A stretch of DNA of 64,000 bases from Trissonchulus latispiculum (Eukaryota; Nematoda; Enoplea; Enoplida; Ironidae). A program made the position numbers and the translations under genes. Shown one piece after another: positions 1-23,513 of the stretch (within the stretch, counting starts at the first letter, position 1; every line of letters starts with the position of its first letter). The stretch spans positions 62,001 through 126,000 of the forward strand of contig JASAND010027724.1 in assembly GCA_030248195.1 (NCBI GenBank), written 5' to 3'. The notes below the pieces were generated by a model. It worked only from the letters and a program-made list of their open reading frames with translations, did not search any database and was not told the DNA's origin.

Positions 1-9
1 TTATGTTAA

Positions 10-150
10 GCAGCTGAGTCGAAAAATAGATTTCAGTTCAGATTCGTGCTCAGCGACCCCTGCAAGCAAGTTTTCAGCAAATCGGAGACAACACTTTTAA
101 TCCTCTAAGTTTGCCCTCAACAACTTAAAATTTTAAAGTTTTTAAAATGA
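10..150. repeat. fragment of the GATTTTGC-type inverted-repeat family
   Basis: The stretch matches, with differences, the right arm of the complete element at 11403-12033: both carry a GATTTCAG...ATTCGTG block, a CGACCCC block, a TTTTCAGCAAA block and a run ending in AAAATTTTAAAG. Only one arm is visible, so this is a truncated or window-cut copy. Confidence 0.5.
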
Positions 151-1395
151 TGTTATATATATATATACATATTTGCTAATAATATCAAATATATGTATAT
201 ATATATATATATATCAAAAGTTACGGCTGGGGGGAGCACAAAAGTTTTTCATACATTTACTTGTGACAATGGTGCTATGTTGTTAGCTTACAGGCAGAGC
301 CTATAATAATATACGTAATCTGTTTATGGATATGCAGTCCTTCGAAAATGACGGCATTATGAAATTATGTTTATAGATATATATACGTACGTATGTATAT
401 ACATCCTAAATTACTTATATAGATATACGTCCTTCAAATATGATAGTGTCGTCCCGATTTATAATTCGAGTTTGCCAGGCCCATATCTCTCTATCTTTTA
501 TTACTAAACAAGCAGCAAGCTGGGATTTTGACTTCTTGTCCTGCTTTCAGGCCCCTTCCCCCCAATTTCTGGCCATACCCCCCCCCCCTCTATCTTTGCC
601 TTATCTTTGGCTCCCTTTTCAGGCTAAGGCTGCCAGACGGCACACTGTGTGCTCATCTTCTAGTGCCTGAAGATAAAACTGAATGAGGTATATATATATA
701 GTTCAACTTGAGCCTTTGAGCTTTAGCTGAACTCTTGCCCCCCACATGAGCATACGAAAAACGTACTAAAATATATCTATGCTTATGTGCATATATGCGT
801 TTATGAGTTACGTATATATAGCTTAGTTTGATTTTTGCTATATTCTATGTATATATATACACATTTGTAGTTTTATATAATATAATTTATGCTGTGTGGG
901 ATTATTAGCTTCAATGTGGGAGTGAATGTATATGCGCATCAAAAGTGATGCGCTTATATATGGTTCTCCCCCCTCCCTTTTTCTGAAGCATCACCCTAGA
1001 TTCAACAGTGAAATTTAATTGTTTACCTTTGTTTAGCACACTAATATTTAATACTAACCTTTCACGTATATTATATATATTGCGTAACTGAACTTTGATG
1101 GATGTCTAGTAAACTTATATTTGAAATGCATTTGTTGTCTTCAGAAATAAACGAAATAAAGCGCTTCGCGCACTCGTGCCACACACTCGGAGCTTCCCGC
1201 GCGGCGTTGCATTAATCTCTGAATGCAAGCAATGTCGTGTTGTAAAGTACTTATACAACGAAACAAGCTACAAATGAAGCTTGCCACTAAACTAATGAAA
1301 CTTGATTATCTGATGCTGCAGCTGAGAGCATAAATTTAAGCAATTTTAGAGATTATCTGGCAGTTAATTGCCGAGGCTGGGAGGCCTTTTTTTGG
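151..1395. other. AT-rich non-coding stretch
   Basis: I see no exon or RNA gene. The sequence has repeated short (TA)n runs and TATATACGTA words. A 76-codon open stretch at 440-670 is proline/serine-rich and has no recognisable domain or splice context. This lies upstream of the first identified ULK exon and may be intron or flank. Confidence 0.4.
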
Positions 1396-1560
1396 TGTGC
1401 AGCTGAGTTGTCTAGGTTGGAGCTCAGCTGCACACACTGCTGCGCTATCCATTTCTCTGCATGGCGCAGCAAATTAGTTTAGGTCCAGGCCTTCAGTGCA
1501 CCGTGCGGATAAGTAACTTATCCGCACGGTGCACGATACAGAAGAGCAACTCAAAGCTCT
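1396..1560. repeat. cluster of consecutive hairpins
   Basis: Three self-complementary segments follow one another: 1396-1435 (TGTGCAGCTGAG with CTCAGCTGCACA), 1438-1471 (TGCTGCGC with GCGCAGCA), and 1496-1534, a perfect palindrome with 19 bp arms around one base (arm GTGCACCGTGCGGATAAGT). A weaker AGAGC/GCTCT pair follows. Could be the core of an inverted-repeat element or a structured RNA; no promoter identifies it as a gene. Confidence 0.55.
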
Positions 1561-1790
1561 CTGTAGCGTGCACTCAGCTATATATACGCACGCAATTAAC
1601 ATAGGAAAAGAGAGAGTGAGTTGTATAAACGAATTTGTTTTGTTATACGTATTTATTTACGTAAAGCTTTCGTATATATATACACCGCTTTTTTGAACTT
1701 ATATATATAACTTACATAATACACGCGCGTATTTATGATAATTAGCTTATGTATATATATATATATATGGCTTTATATTAGAATAATAAC

Positions 1791-1832
<42 letters not shown>

Positions 1833-2707
1833 CTGGGCAGATTATATATTGTTAAATTGCTGACTTCTTGAGATACATATTTGTTATATATATATCGGTT
1901 ATTGTAGTCCGCATATATATATACGAGTTTTTTCAGAATAGAAGTAATGGCTCAGACTAAACACAGCTCACTTCTTCCTATAGGCTTGTTCCGAAAAGCC
2001 ATTATATATATACGTATATATATTATACATATTAAAAGCACAAAATGATATATCCCTCTGTTGCTTGCAAACCGTACGTTTATACTCAACGACGGCTAAG
2101 TGCTCGCTACGTACGGATTTAACCATTTTTATGAAGAATCTGTTGGTCAAGCTCATTCAGAAGTAAGCTAAATTTAAGCTTACACGTGTGTAGGTATGTA
2201 TTTTTGAATCAAAGAAAATACTCACTGGTACACGGCATTTTCATGTATATATTTGGGTCCTTATGTAATACGTACGTGTGTGCGTATAATACTATATATA
2301 TATACGTGTGTGGTATGTATACCCATTTTATTTTCTAGCCCAGGTTGGGACTTGTTGCCGCAGAGCCAGTAGTTGCCATTTGACTGTCAGAAAAATAATG
2401 TATGGGAATGGAGAGTGAGATAGTTAATCAGATATAATATAGACCGGCTCCCAAGCCGTCCGTATGGGTTTAAGTCGCCCTTTTTGTAAGAAATATATAT
2501 TATACTTTATACCTACGTTATTATACGACAATCTTGGTTGCTCTGAAGCCAAGTATATATACGTAGATTTTATGTACATATGAACGCAAACAGATGCTAA
2601 TAAATATGTATACGAACGTAGGTATTATACGTATGGCTGTGATTGTAGAAATGACGTCTTCTGGTTTTTCATTAAATAAGCATACCCATCCGCATTGTAT
2701 GAAATAA

Positions 2708-2745
<38 letters not shown>

Positions 2746-2755
2746 TATATATATT
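1561..2755. other. AT-rich non-coding stretch with (TA)n microsatellites
   Basis: Long alternating TA runs occur near 1792-1828 and 2709-2744. No splice-flanked coding block or known repeat was recognised between them. Confidence 0.4.
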
Positions 2756-3439
2756 TATATCATAGGGGTCGCGGCAGCGACCCCTATAATATGTGTGAAA
2801 AGTGGCTGGAGACAGTGTAAAATAAGCTGCGCAGAAGCTGCGCAAAATCCTGCGCAGATCCTGCGCAGATTTCATGCGCAAATTGTAGAGCACATCGAGT
2901 TTAGTATGTCTGTGAAGTTTCAGCCCCGTATCACTTACCGTTAAAAAGTTGCGCCCCGGACCGGTTATGGCGGCGATGTTTTTTTTTTTTCCGGTTTCTC
3001 CTATTTGATGGTTGTATTGTACATAATGTTCGCCGCTTTCACGTGATCTGCAGCGGTGGGCCAACCTAAAGGGCTATGGGGTCTAGTAGTACCCTCTAAA
3101 GAATTTAAGAATCACAACTTTTTTGCGCCGCAGCTGCGCCACAGCGCCGCAGTGGCGCCGCAAAGTCGGCTCATAGCGAAAAGTGACCATTTTTGTGGTC
3201 GTCGCTCAGGTCGAACGTTACGAGCTGGAGCTAATTTCTTTTTATATTCAGAAATTACATATATTGAACTAACTAACGGTCCAGGTTGCGTTTCTCTATC
3301 ACTTCTCTAGCGACCACAGTGGCCTGTCAAAACTGGCGAAAATCCGAAAATGGAAAATGGAAATTTCTCACTATCTATTTAACTCAGAAAGCTCAAATCT
3401 TCCATACAATGGTTTTCTGGCACGGGGAATCGATTCCCG

Positions 3440-3835
3440 CAGTCAGTTTTACCGTCAGACCCACCCATCTTGCTGGGCTGGTTCCACTTTGCCGTCGGGA
3501 GGGTCAAGTCGGAAACCGCTTCCTGGAGGTCCATAGTAGGCTCTACCTGGCCTCTCAAAACTTTGTCTGTAGGGGTTTTCTGGTGCGCCCAGCTCATTCC
3601 CGGTGTCCTTTTTGCCGTAGGACTCATCCATCTTGCTGTGCTGGTTCCACTTTGCCGTCTGGAGGGTCATGTCGGAAACCGCTTCCTGGAGGTCCATAGT
3701 AGGCTCTACCTGGCCTCTCAAAACTTTGTCTATAGGGGTTTTCTGGTGTGCCCAGCTCATTCCCGGTATCCGTTTTGCCGTCTGACCCACCCATCTTGCC
3801 GTGCTGGTTCCACTTTGCCATCTGGAGGGTCAGGT
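3440..3835 (+). repeat. 163 bp tandem repeat
   Basis: The CTGGTTCCACTTTGCC block begins at 3478, 3641 and 3804, a period of exactly 163 bp, with a shared block GGTTTTCTGGTGCGCCCAG between. The same unit recurs at 16760-17045 (16857 and 17020, again 163 bp). Confidence 0.85.
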
Positions 3836-3849
3836 CGGTGGGAGGTCAT

Positions 3850-4530
3850 GGGGTCAAAAATGAAAATTATCAAAAGTGGTCAAATTTGGTATCAAATGAA
3901 AGCCATAAGCGAGCTGAGCAACTTTTGTCATAGAACTGCATGCTCAAAGTGGCTGTAGAGTGCTGTGGTGGGGTGGGGTGGGGACTTAGGCGATTTTCGG
4001 TCAAAAATGAAAGTTTTCAAAAGTGGTCAAATTTGGTACCAAATGAAAGCCATAAGCGAGCTGAGCAACTTTTGTCATAGAACTGCATGCTCAAGGTGGC
4101 TGTAGAGTGCTGTGGTGGGGTGGGGTGGGGACTTAGGCGATTTTGGGTCAAAAATGAAAGTTTTCAAAAGTGGTCAAATTTGGTACCAAATGAAAGCCTT
4201 AAGCGAGCTGAGCAACTTTTGTCATAGAACTGCATGCTCAAAGTGGCTGTAGAGTGCTGTGGTGGGGTGGGGTGGGGACTGACGATATTAGGTGAAAAAT
4301 ATGAAAGTTTTCAAAAGTGGTCAAATTTGGTACCAAATGAAAGCCCTAAGCGAGCTGAGCAACTTTTGTCATAGAACTGCATGCTCAAGGTGGCTGTAGA
4401 GTGCTGTGGTGGGGTGGGGTGGGGACTTAGGCGATTTTGGGTCAAAAATGAAAGTTTTCAAAAGTGGTCAAATTTGGTACCAAATGAAAGCCCTAAGTGA
4501 GCTGAGCAACTTTTGACATGGGACCATCCA
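3850..4530 (+). repeat. 147 bp tandem repeat array A
   Basis: CAAATTTGGT begins at 3881, 4028, 4174, 4322 and 4469, giving periods of 147, 146, 148 and 147 bp. The core reads AAAGTGGTCAAATTTGGTAC, then CAAATGAAAG and CGAGCTGAGCAACTTTTGTC. A G-rich GGGGTGGGGTGGGG stretch joins units. Open frames crossing units follow from 147 being divisible by three. Confidence 0.95.
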
Positions 4531-4798
4531 CCAATATTTGCTGTGCCAAATAACGTCACGTGCCCATGAAACTTTTGTCTTTACTTCTTCAACCGGAATT
4601 TAAAGGATATATACGTATACCTATTTATATTTATTATATATTTAAAGGATATTTAAAGGATATATATATATACGATACAGCCAACACACACATATTATCC
4701 TCTTTTGTGCGGAGCATTTTTGTTACTTGTCATATATATATATAATACTTTCTACGTAGTTTAATTCTAGAGTTTTTCGTTTTATTGGTAGTTTTACT

Positions 4799-5160
4799 TA
4801 GAGATGCACCGGGGCCGCCACTACCGGGGCCGGGGCCGGGGCCGGGACCGGGGCCTGGAAATTGGGGGTCCAAATCGAAAATTTTCAAAAATTTTTTGGA
4901 AAATTTAAATTTTGCATTAATTTTTGATATACAAACGTTACTATTCTTGTTTTCATTAATATCGGCGTGAAAACAAACGATTTGTAACACTTTTTGACTT
5001 TCGAAAATTTTGGTCAGAAAATGTCAAAAATTCACACAATTTTGCTAATTTTTGGCCCCGGTCGGTACCGGGGCCTGACCACCGGGGCCGGGGCCTGACT
5101 ACCGGGGCCGGGGCCGGGGCCTGACTACCGGGGCCGGGGCCAGGCCACGGTGCATCTCTA
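4799..5160. mobile_element. hAT-like non-autonomous element with CCGGGGCC subterminal repeats
   Basis: Terminal inverted repeats TAGAGATGCACCG (4799) and CGGTGCATCTCTA (ending 5160) fit the hAT terminus pattern. Flanking 8-mers GTTTTACT and GTTTACTA are a near but imperfect target duplication. GGGGCC-rich tracts lie just inside both ends and the middle is AT-rich with no coding capacity. It ends 38 bp before the first identified ULK exon. Confidence 0.7.
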
Positions 5161-5198
5161 GTTTACTATACGTGTGTTTTAAATTTTGCTTGTTTTAG

Positions 5199-15901
<10,703 letters not shown>

Positions 15902-15964
15902 GTAAGATTTCTGCTTTTTCCTATTTTAATTTAATCATTTTTCTCATAAACTATTCGAATTCCG

Positions 15965-16060
15965 GTTGAAAGCTCTTTCCACTGAAGCACCTGTGGCTCC
16001 GTTTAGCAGGAGACCGCGGGATCGAGTCCCACCAGAAAGAAAGAAAGATTTACTTCAAAT
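15965..16060 (+). repeat. possible tRNA-like SINE fragment
   Basis: GCGGGATCGAGTCCCACC resembles a tRNA T arm and pol III B box, and is followed by a (GAAA)n tail. No convincing A box or acceptor stem is visible. Confidence 0.3.
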
Positions 16061-16267
16061 GAATGACCAGGTTCCCTTTTTTCGGGTGCCCATAGCGGTG
16101 CGCAACTTTCTTTCATTCTTTCATATGGTGCTTTCTTTCATCTTCTTGTGCAGTCCAATCGTTTTATTAGTGGTTTGTCTACGTACGCTTATACGTAAGT
16201 AAGTACATAGGTACATATGATGATAAATGATGATTGCTGATTCCTCTGAGTTTTGGAAAGACATAAC

Positions 16268-17935
16268 CAGCTGATATCATAGGGGTCGCGGTAGCGACCC
16301 CTATAATATGAGTCAAAACGCCCCAATGACAGCCTTCAGAAGCGCTGCGCAGAGGCTGCGCAGATCCTGCGCAAATTTTGTGCGCAAAAGAAAGTCCGTG
16401 TCGAGTTTAGTATAATTGGAAAATTTCATCCCCGTAGCACTTACCGTTAAAAAGTTACACCCGCCGGCAGTTATGCCGGCGATGTTTTTTTTTCCGGTGT
16501 CTCCGTTTTACCCTCGTATGTCACCATTTTGTAGCCTCTTTCACAGAATGTAGCGAAGGGGTGACACCTATTGTGGTATATCATCAATATATATAGGTTA
16601 CTGACTTTCGATATATGTGGTCGCCGCCGCGCCACAGTGCGCCGCAGCGCCACAGTGGCGCCACAAAGTCGGCTCAGAACGTCGAAATGGCCAAAAGTAT
16701 GCCTGGGATTAGCTTCTTTCCAGCTCTTTGTGCAAATACAAACCAGACATAGTAGGCTTTACTTGGCCTCTCAAAACTTTGTCTATAGGGGTTTTTTGGT
16801 GCGCCCAGCTCATTCCCGGTCTCCGTTTTGCCGTCCGACCCACCCATCTTGCTGGGCTGGTTCCAAATTGCCGTCTGGAGGGTCCGGTCAGTACCGACTT
16901 CCAGGAATACCATGTAGGACTGTACTTAGCCTCTCAAAACTTTGTCTATAGGGGTTTTCTGGTGCGCCCAGCTCATTCCTGGCATCTCTTTTGCCGTCGG
17001 ACCCACCCATCTTGCTGTGCTGGTTCCACTTTGCCATCTGGAGGGTCATGTAGGTGGGAGGTCATGTGGTCAAAAATGAAAATTTTCAAAAGTGGTCAAA
17101 TTTGGTATCAAATGAAAGCGCTAAGCGAGCTGAGCAACTTTTGTCATAGAACTGCATGCTCAAAGTGGCTGTAGAGTGCTGTGGTGGGGTGGGGTGTGGA
17201 CTTAGGCGATTTTGGGTCAAAAATAAAATTTTTCAAAACTGGTCAAATTTGGTACCAAATGAAAGCCCTAAGCGAGCTGAGCAACTTTTGTCATAGAACT
17301 GCACGCTCAAGGTGGCTGTAGAGTGCTGTGGTGGGGTGGGGTGGGGACTTCGGCGATTTTGGGTCGAAAATGAAAATTTTCAAAAGTGGTCAAATTTGGT
17401 ACCAAATGAAAGCCCTAAGCGAGCTGAGCAACTTTTGTCATTGAACTGCATGCTCAAAGTGGCTGTAGAGTGCTGTGGTGGGGTGGTATGGGGACTTAGG
17501 CGATTTTGGGTCGAAAATGAAAATTTTCAAAAGTGGTCAAATTTGGTACCAAATGAAAGCCCTAAGCGAGCTGAGCAACTTTTGTCATAGAACTGCATGC
17601 TCAAAGTGGCTGTAGAGTGCTGTGGTGGGGTGGGGTGGGGACTTAGGCGATTTTGGGTCGAAAATGAAAATTTTCAAAAGTGGTCAAATTTGGTATCAAA
17701 TGAAAGCGCTAAGCGAGCTGAGCAACTTTTGTCATAGAACTGCATGCTCAAAGTGGCTGTAGAGTGCTGTGGTGGGGTGGGGTGTGGACTTAGGCGATTT
17801 TGGGTCAAAAATAAAATTTTTCAAAAGTGGTCAAATTTGGTACCAAATGAAAGCCCTAAGCGAGCTGAGCAACTTTTCTCATAAAAGTGCATGCTCAAAG
17901 TGGCTGTAGAGTGCTGTGCTGTGCTGTGCTATTTA
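16268..17935 (+). mobile_element. hairpin-headed non-autonomous element 2 with tandem arrays
   Basis: Hairpin at 16279-16304 (ATAGGGGTCGC / GCGACCCCTAT) followed by ATAATATGAG, then CTGCGCAGAT repeats, CTTACCGTTAAAAAGTT (about 16440), TGCCGGCGATGTTTTTTT (also in element 1 as GGCGGCGATGTT), the 163 bp repeat (16760-17045) and the 147 bp array. It is clearly a sister copy of 2758-4535. Both lie in the orientation of the ULK gene. Confidence 0.7.
17060..17935 (+). repeat. 147 bp tandem repeat array C
   Basis: CAAATTTGGT begins at 17097, 17244, 17391, 17538, 17685 and 17832: five successive periods of exactly 147 bp. The units match array A. The array ends in a short (GCTGT)n tract near 17925. 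Confidence 0.95.
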
Positions 17936-18004
17936 ATGCATACGTATATAATGCTTAATGATTCTTTAACGCTTTTATGTCAACGACATGTAAAAAGTGG
18001 ATAA

Positions 18005-18815
18005 ACAAGAAATAAAAATGCTCCTAAAGAGCAAAGAAAGGAATATGAGTCAACATGGAACATGTAAAATGCTAAATATTGTCGGTTGTAAATTAAGAAT
18101 AAGACAAGCATGTAAAATGCTAATATGAGTCTGGTGAGGTTGGAAAGTGCAGAAGACAAGTTTGTACACGCACCAATATGAGTGCATGCCAAATAGACTC
18201 ATATTGGCATGCCTTCAAGAAACAATAATGCATGCATCCATTGCGGAATTCTAACGGATATATTTCTACGCAGGTTAAGACGAATAAGTAGCGTTATTGA
18301 CGTCACATGGATATCCCAACCATGGTCAACATTGTCAACTTTTCTCCTTAGGAAACTGTTAAACCGCTGTTAGTCAACAATGCGCCGACGGACGGATATT
18401 TATAACATTTTTAATAAGCGTTTGCATAACTCATGTATTCAGAGATTTACAGTTAAATCTGATAACTTTCGTGACAATATACGTATATACGTGCGTAACC
18501 TGTGGAGCATCCTGTCATCCACCCTAAAACTACCCTGTCTCGTCTTGCTGACATTAAGTGAGTGATATATAACCGAAATTCGCAACCACTTGCCTTCAGA
18601 ATACTAATAATGCCAATATGAGTCTATTTGGCATGCACTCATATTGGTGCGTGTACAAACTTGTCTTCTGCACTTTCCAACCTCACCAGACTCATATTAG
18701 CATTTTACATGCTTGTCTTATTCTTAATTTACAACCGACAATATTTAGCATTTTACATGTTCCATGTTGACTCTTATTCCTTTCTTTGCTCTTTAGGAGC
18801 ATTTTTATTTCTTGT
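18005..18815. mobile_element. foldback element B
   Basis: Arms of about 200 bp (18005-18208 and 18608-18815) flank a 400 bp loop. The ends are ACAAGAAATAAAAATGCTCC and complement. ACAAG at 18005, 18104 and 18156; AATATGAG at 18042, 18122 and 18175, with start-to-start distances of 37, 18 and 19 bp. The arm sequence otherwise differs from element A. Confidence 0.85.
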
Positions 18816-18928
18816 GTATTATGCTCATACTGACTGTACTTTTGCACTTAGATATCCACTTGTGTTGCCATATTTTTTGTCTATTTCTCCAATTTCATCT
18901 TTGATTTCCTTTTTGTTTCTTGTTTCAG

Positions 18929-21900
18929 AAAATTTCCAGTCAGCTGCCAGTTTCTTGCGTCGTGAGATGTCCACTGAACCGGCCGTTCGGGCGCCCGCCG
19001 CTCAGCCTCACGGTTATGTCAGGGTAGGTATTAGCGAGAGGTATTCGGTTTTACAGGTAAAAATCTTGCAATAATTAACACAAGAGCCGTAGTAGATTCT
19101 TTTGCTGTATTTTTATCATTAGCTACAAACATTTCTAGGGTTCTTGTCAATGCAGTAGTCCTGTACATGTATAATCCTGATTAGAATTCAGGTTCTTTTG
19201 CTTCTGTTCAGTAAAAATAAAATTGGCCTTGTTGGTAATTTGGATTTTGTCATTATTGTTTCCACACCTTTTCATTAATTAATTAATTAATTAATTAATT
19301 ACTGTTTGCCACGTCTGGTTTAGCCAATGACCGCTCATGAAGCAGACAACGGCAGTGATAATAGCAGGGCGGTGGCTGAACCATCTGGTACTCAGCCCCT
19401 GCTGGGAACTCAGACCACGGGTACGGATCCCCCCTCAAATTCTATGACAGAAAGTGCTGAAGGGGACTTTGTCATGGTTACACCGGCCAACGGGAGGCCT
19501 CCTGCCACGGCCCCTACCACTCCTGTTACCAGCACTCCGCAGTCGGTCACCTCTATGAGGTAATTAGTTAGTTAATTAATTAATTAATTGATTATTTAAT
19601 CTAGTCTGTTTCAGTAGAGTTCATTTTGTTGGGTTAATTAACTGTTGGACACTTGCTTTACCATTCCATGGGGTTTTTCCCCTTTTTCTCCAAAGTAGCG
19701 TAGGGATCTGAGTGGCTGTACTGGACGTTTGCTTTCTCACCACGGTTTGGGCACCGATTAAAAAGATTGTTTCAAAGCAATCCCCCCCCCCCCCCAGTTA
19801 ACCGCTCTTAAAATTTCTAACACCTAAATTACCTGATTACCTGAGCACAAACTAGGATTCAAATGTTTGGAATGCCCTTTGTTAGTCTGTAGAGACACAC
19901 ACGAGTCCTTTCTATTAGCTAGCTAATTAGCTTAATTATTGTTTAATTCAGTTTGTTTGGTTAATTTTCACAGCCATTTCTCTTGACTGATCTCTTCTTC
20001 TGATTTTCCTATAGGAGTCATTTGCCCCGAGCCGTGTCCGTGACAGTGACCAGTCCGACGCGTCGACCACCGGTCACTACCACCGTTCGGGTCACCTCTG
20101 GTGTCGGTCCGTCTACTGCGGAGGGAGCCGTAGGTCCGGCGGTCGGAAAGTCGTCCGGTTTGACCGGACGGGGTCAGCCGGTCCCTGTGCCCAGTCAGCG
20201 TCAGACCTATGCGGTCTATCTGGAGCGAGAGCAGCAGCGAAAACTGGCCGCTGTCCAGCAAAAGCAGTCGGTACGTATGGTTCGCTCTGTCTGTGGGTCT
20301 TTGGGACTTTTTGTGCAGTATATATGCTGTAGTATAAGAATCTTTTGTTAAAACTTTGACACTCCTCCAGAGGTAGTGGTTTGAGCTTCAATGTTGAGAC
20401 CTATCTGTTTCGAAGTGGTTGACAGAATTGCAGGTGGGGGAGGGGGACTTACTGGTTTGGCTATGGTACTGTTATCTGTGTTATGCTAGCAGAATGAAAA
20501 CTCTTCTATGCAAGCTAACGAGCGCTCCATAACCTGTATTCCTATGGTAGCAGCGGGCAGAGCATGTAGTTCTTATAAAACGAATTATCTCTCACTTTTC
20601 ATACTCTTATCATTCATAGAGAAATAATGAAAAACGCCTGCCTGCTGCAGTCACTAAGGCCGCAGCCTTAGTCCGAACAGGAAGGACTGTTCGGACTAAG
20701 GCTTCAGCCTTAGTGACTGCGGGCAGGCGTTTTTCATTATTTCTCTATGATTAATGCCTTGTATCCCTCGTGGGTCCACCTGCTGGCCCGCGTTTACCTC
20801 ATTTTCTTGATGTATGTACGTACTCTGATCATTGTACCACTCTTGGATTTTTGTTGTTGTAGACAGCAGATACAACAACTCCACTGAAGCAATTGAAGCG
20901 AGGCAATACTGCTACTACTACTGCTGCTACTACTACTACTGGTGATGATTCGGGGGCTGAACGTCGCCGCAGTCCTCCGTCGGCAGAAGAGACTACTGCG
21001 GGAGCTGCTGTGACGTCAAAACCCCTGCGATTCGCTGATATACCTCCTCCTGAAGGTAAAAATGGGGGGAAATTAGTTCTAGGGTTTTTTCTGAAAGGCA
21101 GGATTGTTACTGTGACAAAAGACTGGGAAGAACAAGTCATGCTACATGCGTTTAGGCATAGCTATACATATTGTCAATGTATTAATTTCAAACTTTTTTC
21201 TACTGTGTAGTATTAATTGAATTGAGAACGGCAACGTTTTTCCCTTTTTCTGGTACTTTCTACTTACTTTTACCAAGAGTTCATAATTCTATTATTATAG
21301 GGGGGCGCGATAGCGCTCCCCCTATAATATGGGTGTAAAAGGCTCAGCGCGGCCCTTAGAGACCTTAGCACCGTGCCAGCTAAATACTCAGCCAAACTAG
21401 ACAAATTTGGTATCGTTGGAATCAGCACGACGAGTACAACAAATAGCAAAAAAGTTTTGGTCAAAATTTTCAACTTTGAAAATTTTCGCTTCCGGACAAG
21501 TTAGGTCCGTTTGTTTTTTTTCCGTGTAAGTCACGCTTGGGGAAGCCGTTTTAGTCTAACTCACAAACTGAACGATGTGGACATTTTCAGCCGGTGAAGT
21601 TTGGTTTTTCTGAGAGTAGTATTTGTGTTAACGTACCTTTTGGACAATTTTCTGCTGCCCGGCCCGGCCGGCCACCTGTGCGGCCGGCCAAAGGTGGCCT
21701 GACCGCTAAGATGGCCAAAAAAGGCCAATTTTGTGTCACGGCTACAGGGCTCAGGGAACAAGCTACAGAGACGCGGCTTGTTGCATAAGAAACTTTGGGA
21801 TAGGTAGCGTGTCATAACGAGGGCGATTTTCGATATCTGGCCAGGATCGTTCAGGCGGCCGGCCCAAAGTTGGTCCGGCCAAATGGCCATTTTGGAAAAA

Positions 21901-23482
21901 TTTCTAAGTCCCAACTCTACAGGAAATAGTCAAAAATAGGCATAAATATGCAGTTTTGGACCATTTAGTGGGACGCATATAAGGGTTATCGGGGTCACTG
22001 AAAACGATGAGCATAGTCGCAGCGCTGGGCGGTGCTGCTATCGTGCTGTACTGTTATGCAGCAACCATAGCACGCTGTCTGTAGACTTACTGTAAACGGC
22101 TAAACATATGAAACTTGGTGATAATAGTGTCTGTAGTAAGGGGGAACTGTAGCTATGTTAGTTGGCGCACTCTCTAGCTTCCACCGTGCTGTATGTGCTG
22201 CCCCAAACACAGCACCGTCGATAACAATTTATTCATTTGTCACTGGCATTTGAAATTCGGCATACAGATAGCTTAGGACATGACAAACTATTAATGACAA
22301 AGACATGACAAACGATGTTACTACATGGTTGCGCTGCAGTAGAGTGCTGCAGAAGTACAGCACGGCCTATAACTAACTACACAAAAGTTGCAATCGCCTG
22401 AAATTCTGCAGACTCGTGCAGAATAGCATTGGAAATGATGCCGTATAAGTCTCCTTTCTTGGCAGTGACGTTTGTGTCTAGTTGCGCTGCAGTAGAGTGC
22501 TGCGGAAGTACAGCACGGCCTATAACTAGCTACACAAAAGTTGCAATCGTCTGAAATTCTGCAGACTCGTGCAGAATAGCATTGGAAATGATGCCGTATA
22601 AGTCTCCTTTCTTGGCAGTGACGTTTGCGTCTAGTTGCGCTGCAGTAGAGTGCTGCGGAAGTACAGCACGGCCTATAACTAGCTACACAAAAGTTGCAAT
22701 CGTCTGAAATTCTGCAGACACGTGCAGAATAGCTTTACAAATCATGCCGAATAAGTCTACTACTTTGGCAGTGACGCTTGGTTGCGCTGCAGTAGAGTGC
22801 TGCGGAAGTACAGCATGGCTTATAACAAACTACAGATAACTTTCTGCAACTTTCTAAAATATTCGTATTTGTAGTAGATGAGGGTTTTTCTGCCAAAATC
22901 AAGAAAAATGGAGAAATTGGTACTTTTCAAGCTTCTTTGTTCTATGGCTTGGTTGACTGTTACGTAATTATTGGGGGAATTTTTAAAGTTTCTTTCATAA
23001 AGCTTTAGCATTTTGCTTAAGGTTTACTGAGAACCTTAAAAATGAAATAGGACAAGAATAAAAATGCTCCGATGGAGCATGAAAAATGCAATATGGGTGA
23101 CACTGGGTTTTAAGCGGACAGAGGACTAGGTTTTAAAACGTTAATATGGGAGGGGCAGGTTGTAAATACCAGGAGGACTAGGTTAAAGCGCACTAATATG
23201 GACCAGCTTCGCTGAACAACCCATATTCGCGGGTACGCATGCTCCACTCCGCATTTGACCATTATTGTCTTAAGTTCTAAATTCGTCAGCTTTCCAGGCG
23301 AGCTTGCTGATTTTTAAATATTATGCTTTATATACTTCAAGCGCTTTACACTGAACTGACAGAGCGGGATTTGTGACACCAATTTTTACTGCATATGGTT
23401 TAGGAAGGGGGGGGGGGGGGGGCGGGGGGGGAGAAGAAAAAAAAATTGTCATTTAGCTTAAATGAAATGAAAAAAAAGGGAA

Positions 23483-23513
<31 letters not shown>

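Larger units (their letters stand above)
2758..4535 (+). mobile_element. hairpin-headed non-autonomous element 1 with tandem array
   Basis: The element starts with a hairpin at 2762-2787 (ATAGGGGTCGC / GCGACCCCTAT) followed by ATAATATG. After it come short CTGCGCAGAT-type repeats, a CTTACCGTTAAAAAGTT block near 2935, a 163 bp tandem repeat (about 3440-3835) and a 147 bp tandem array (3850-4530). Element 2 at 16268-17935 has the same parts in the same order and matching sequence around the hairpin. No transposase is present. The design recalls Helitron-like DINE/HINE and bivalve pearl elements, which combine a terminal hairpin with internal satellite units; that assignment is inference. Confidence 0.65.

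Noticed and set aside
3286..3958. Open frames on both strands with CRRTHPSC-like peptides
   Set aside because: They follow the 163 bp and 147 bp repeats and recur at 16571-17174; not genes.
3850..4530. CRISPR-like array
   Set aside because: The whole 147 bp unit repeats without unique spacers, in a eukaryotic intron context.
1..5198. Missing N-terminal ULK exons (glycine loop and ATP-binding lysine)
   Set aside because: I scanned for a splice-flanked block with GxGxFxxV or VAxK-like coding and found none; they probably lie outside the window.
17312..17590. 92-codon open frame with an exactly repeated peptide
   Set aside because: A 147 bp unit is 49 codons, so the frame stays open through the array by arithmetic.
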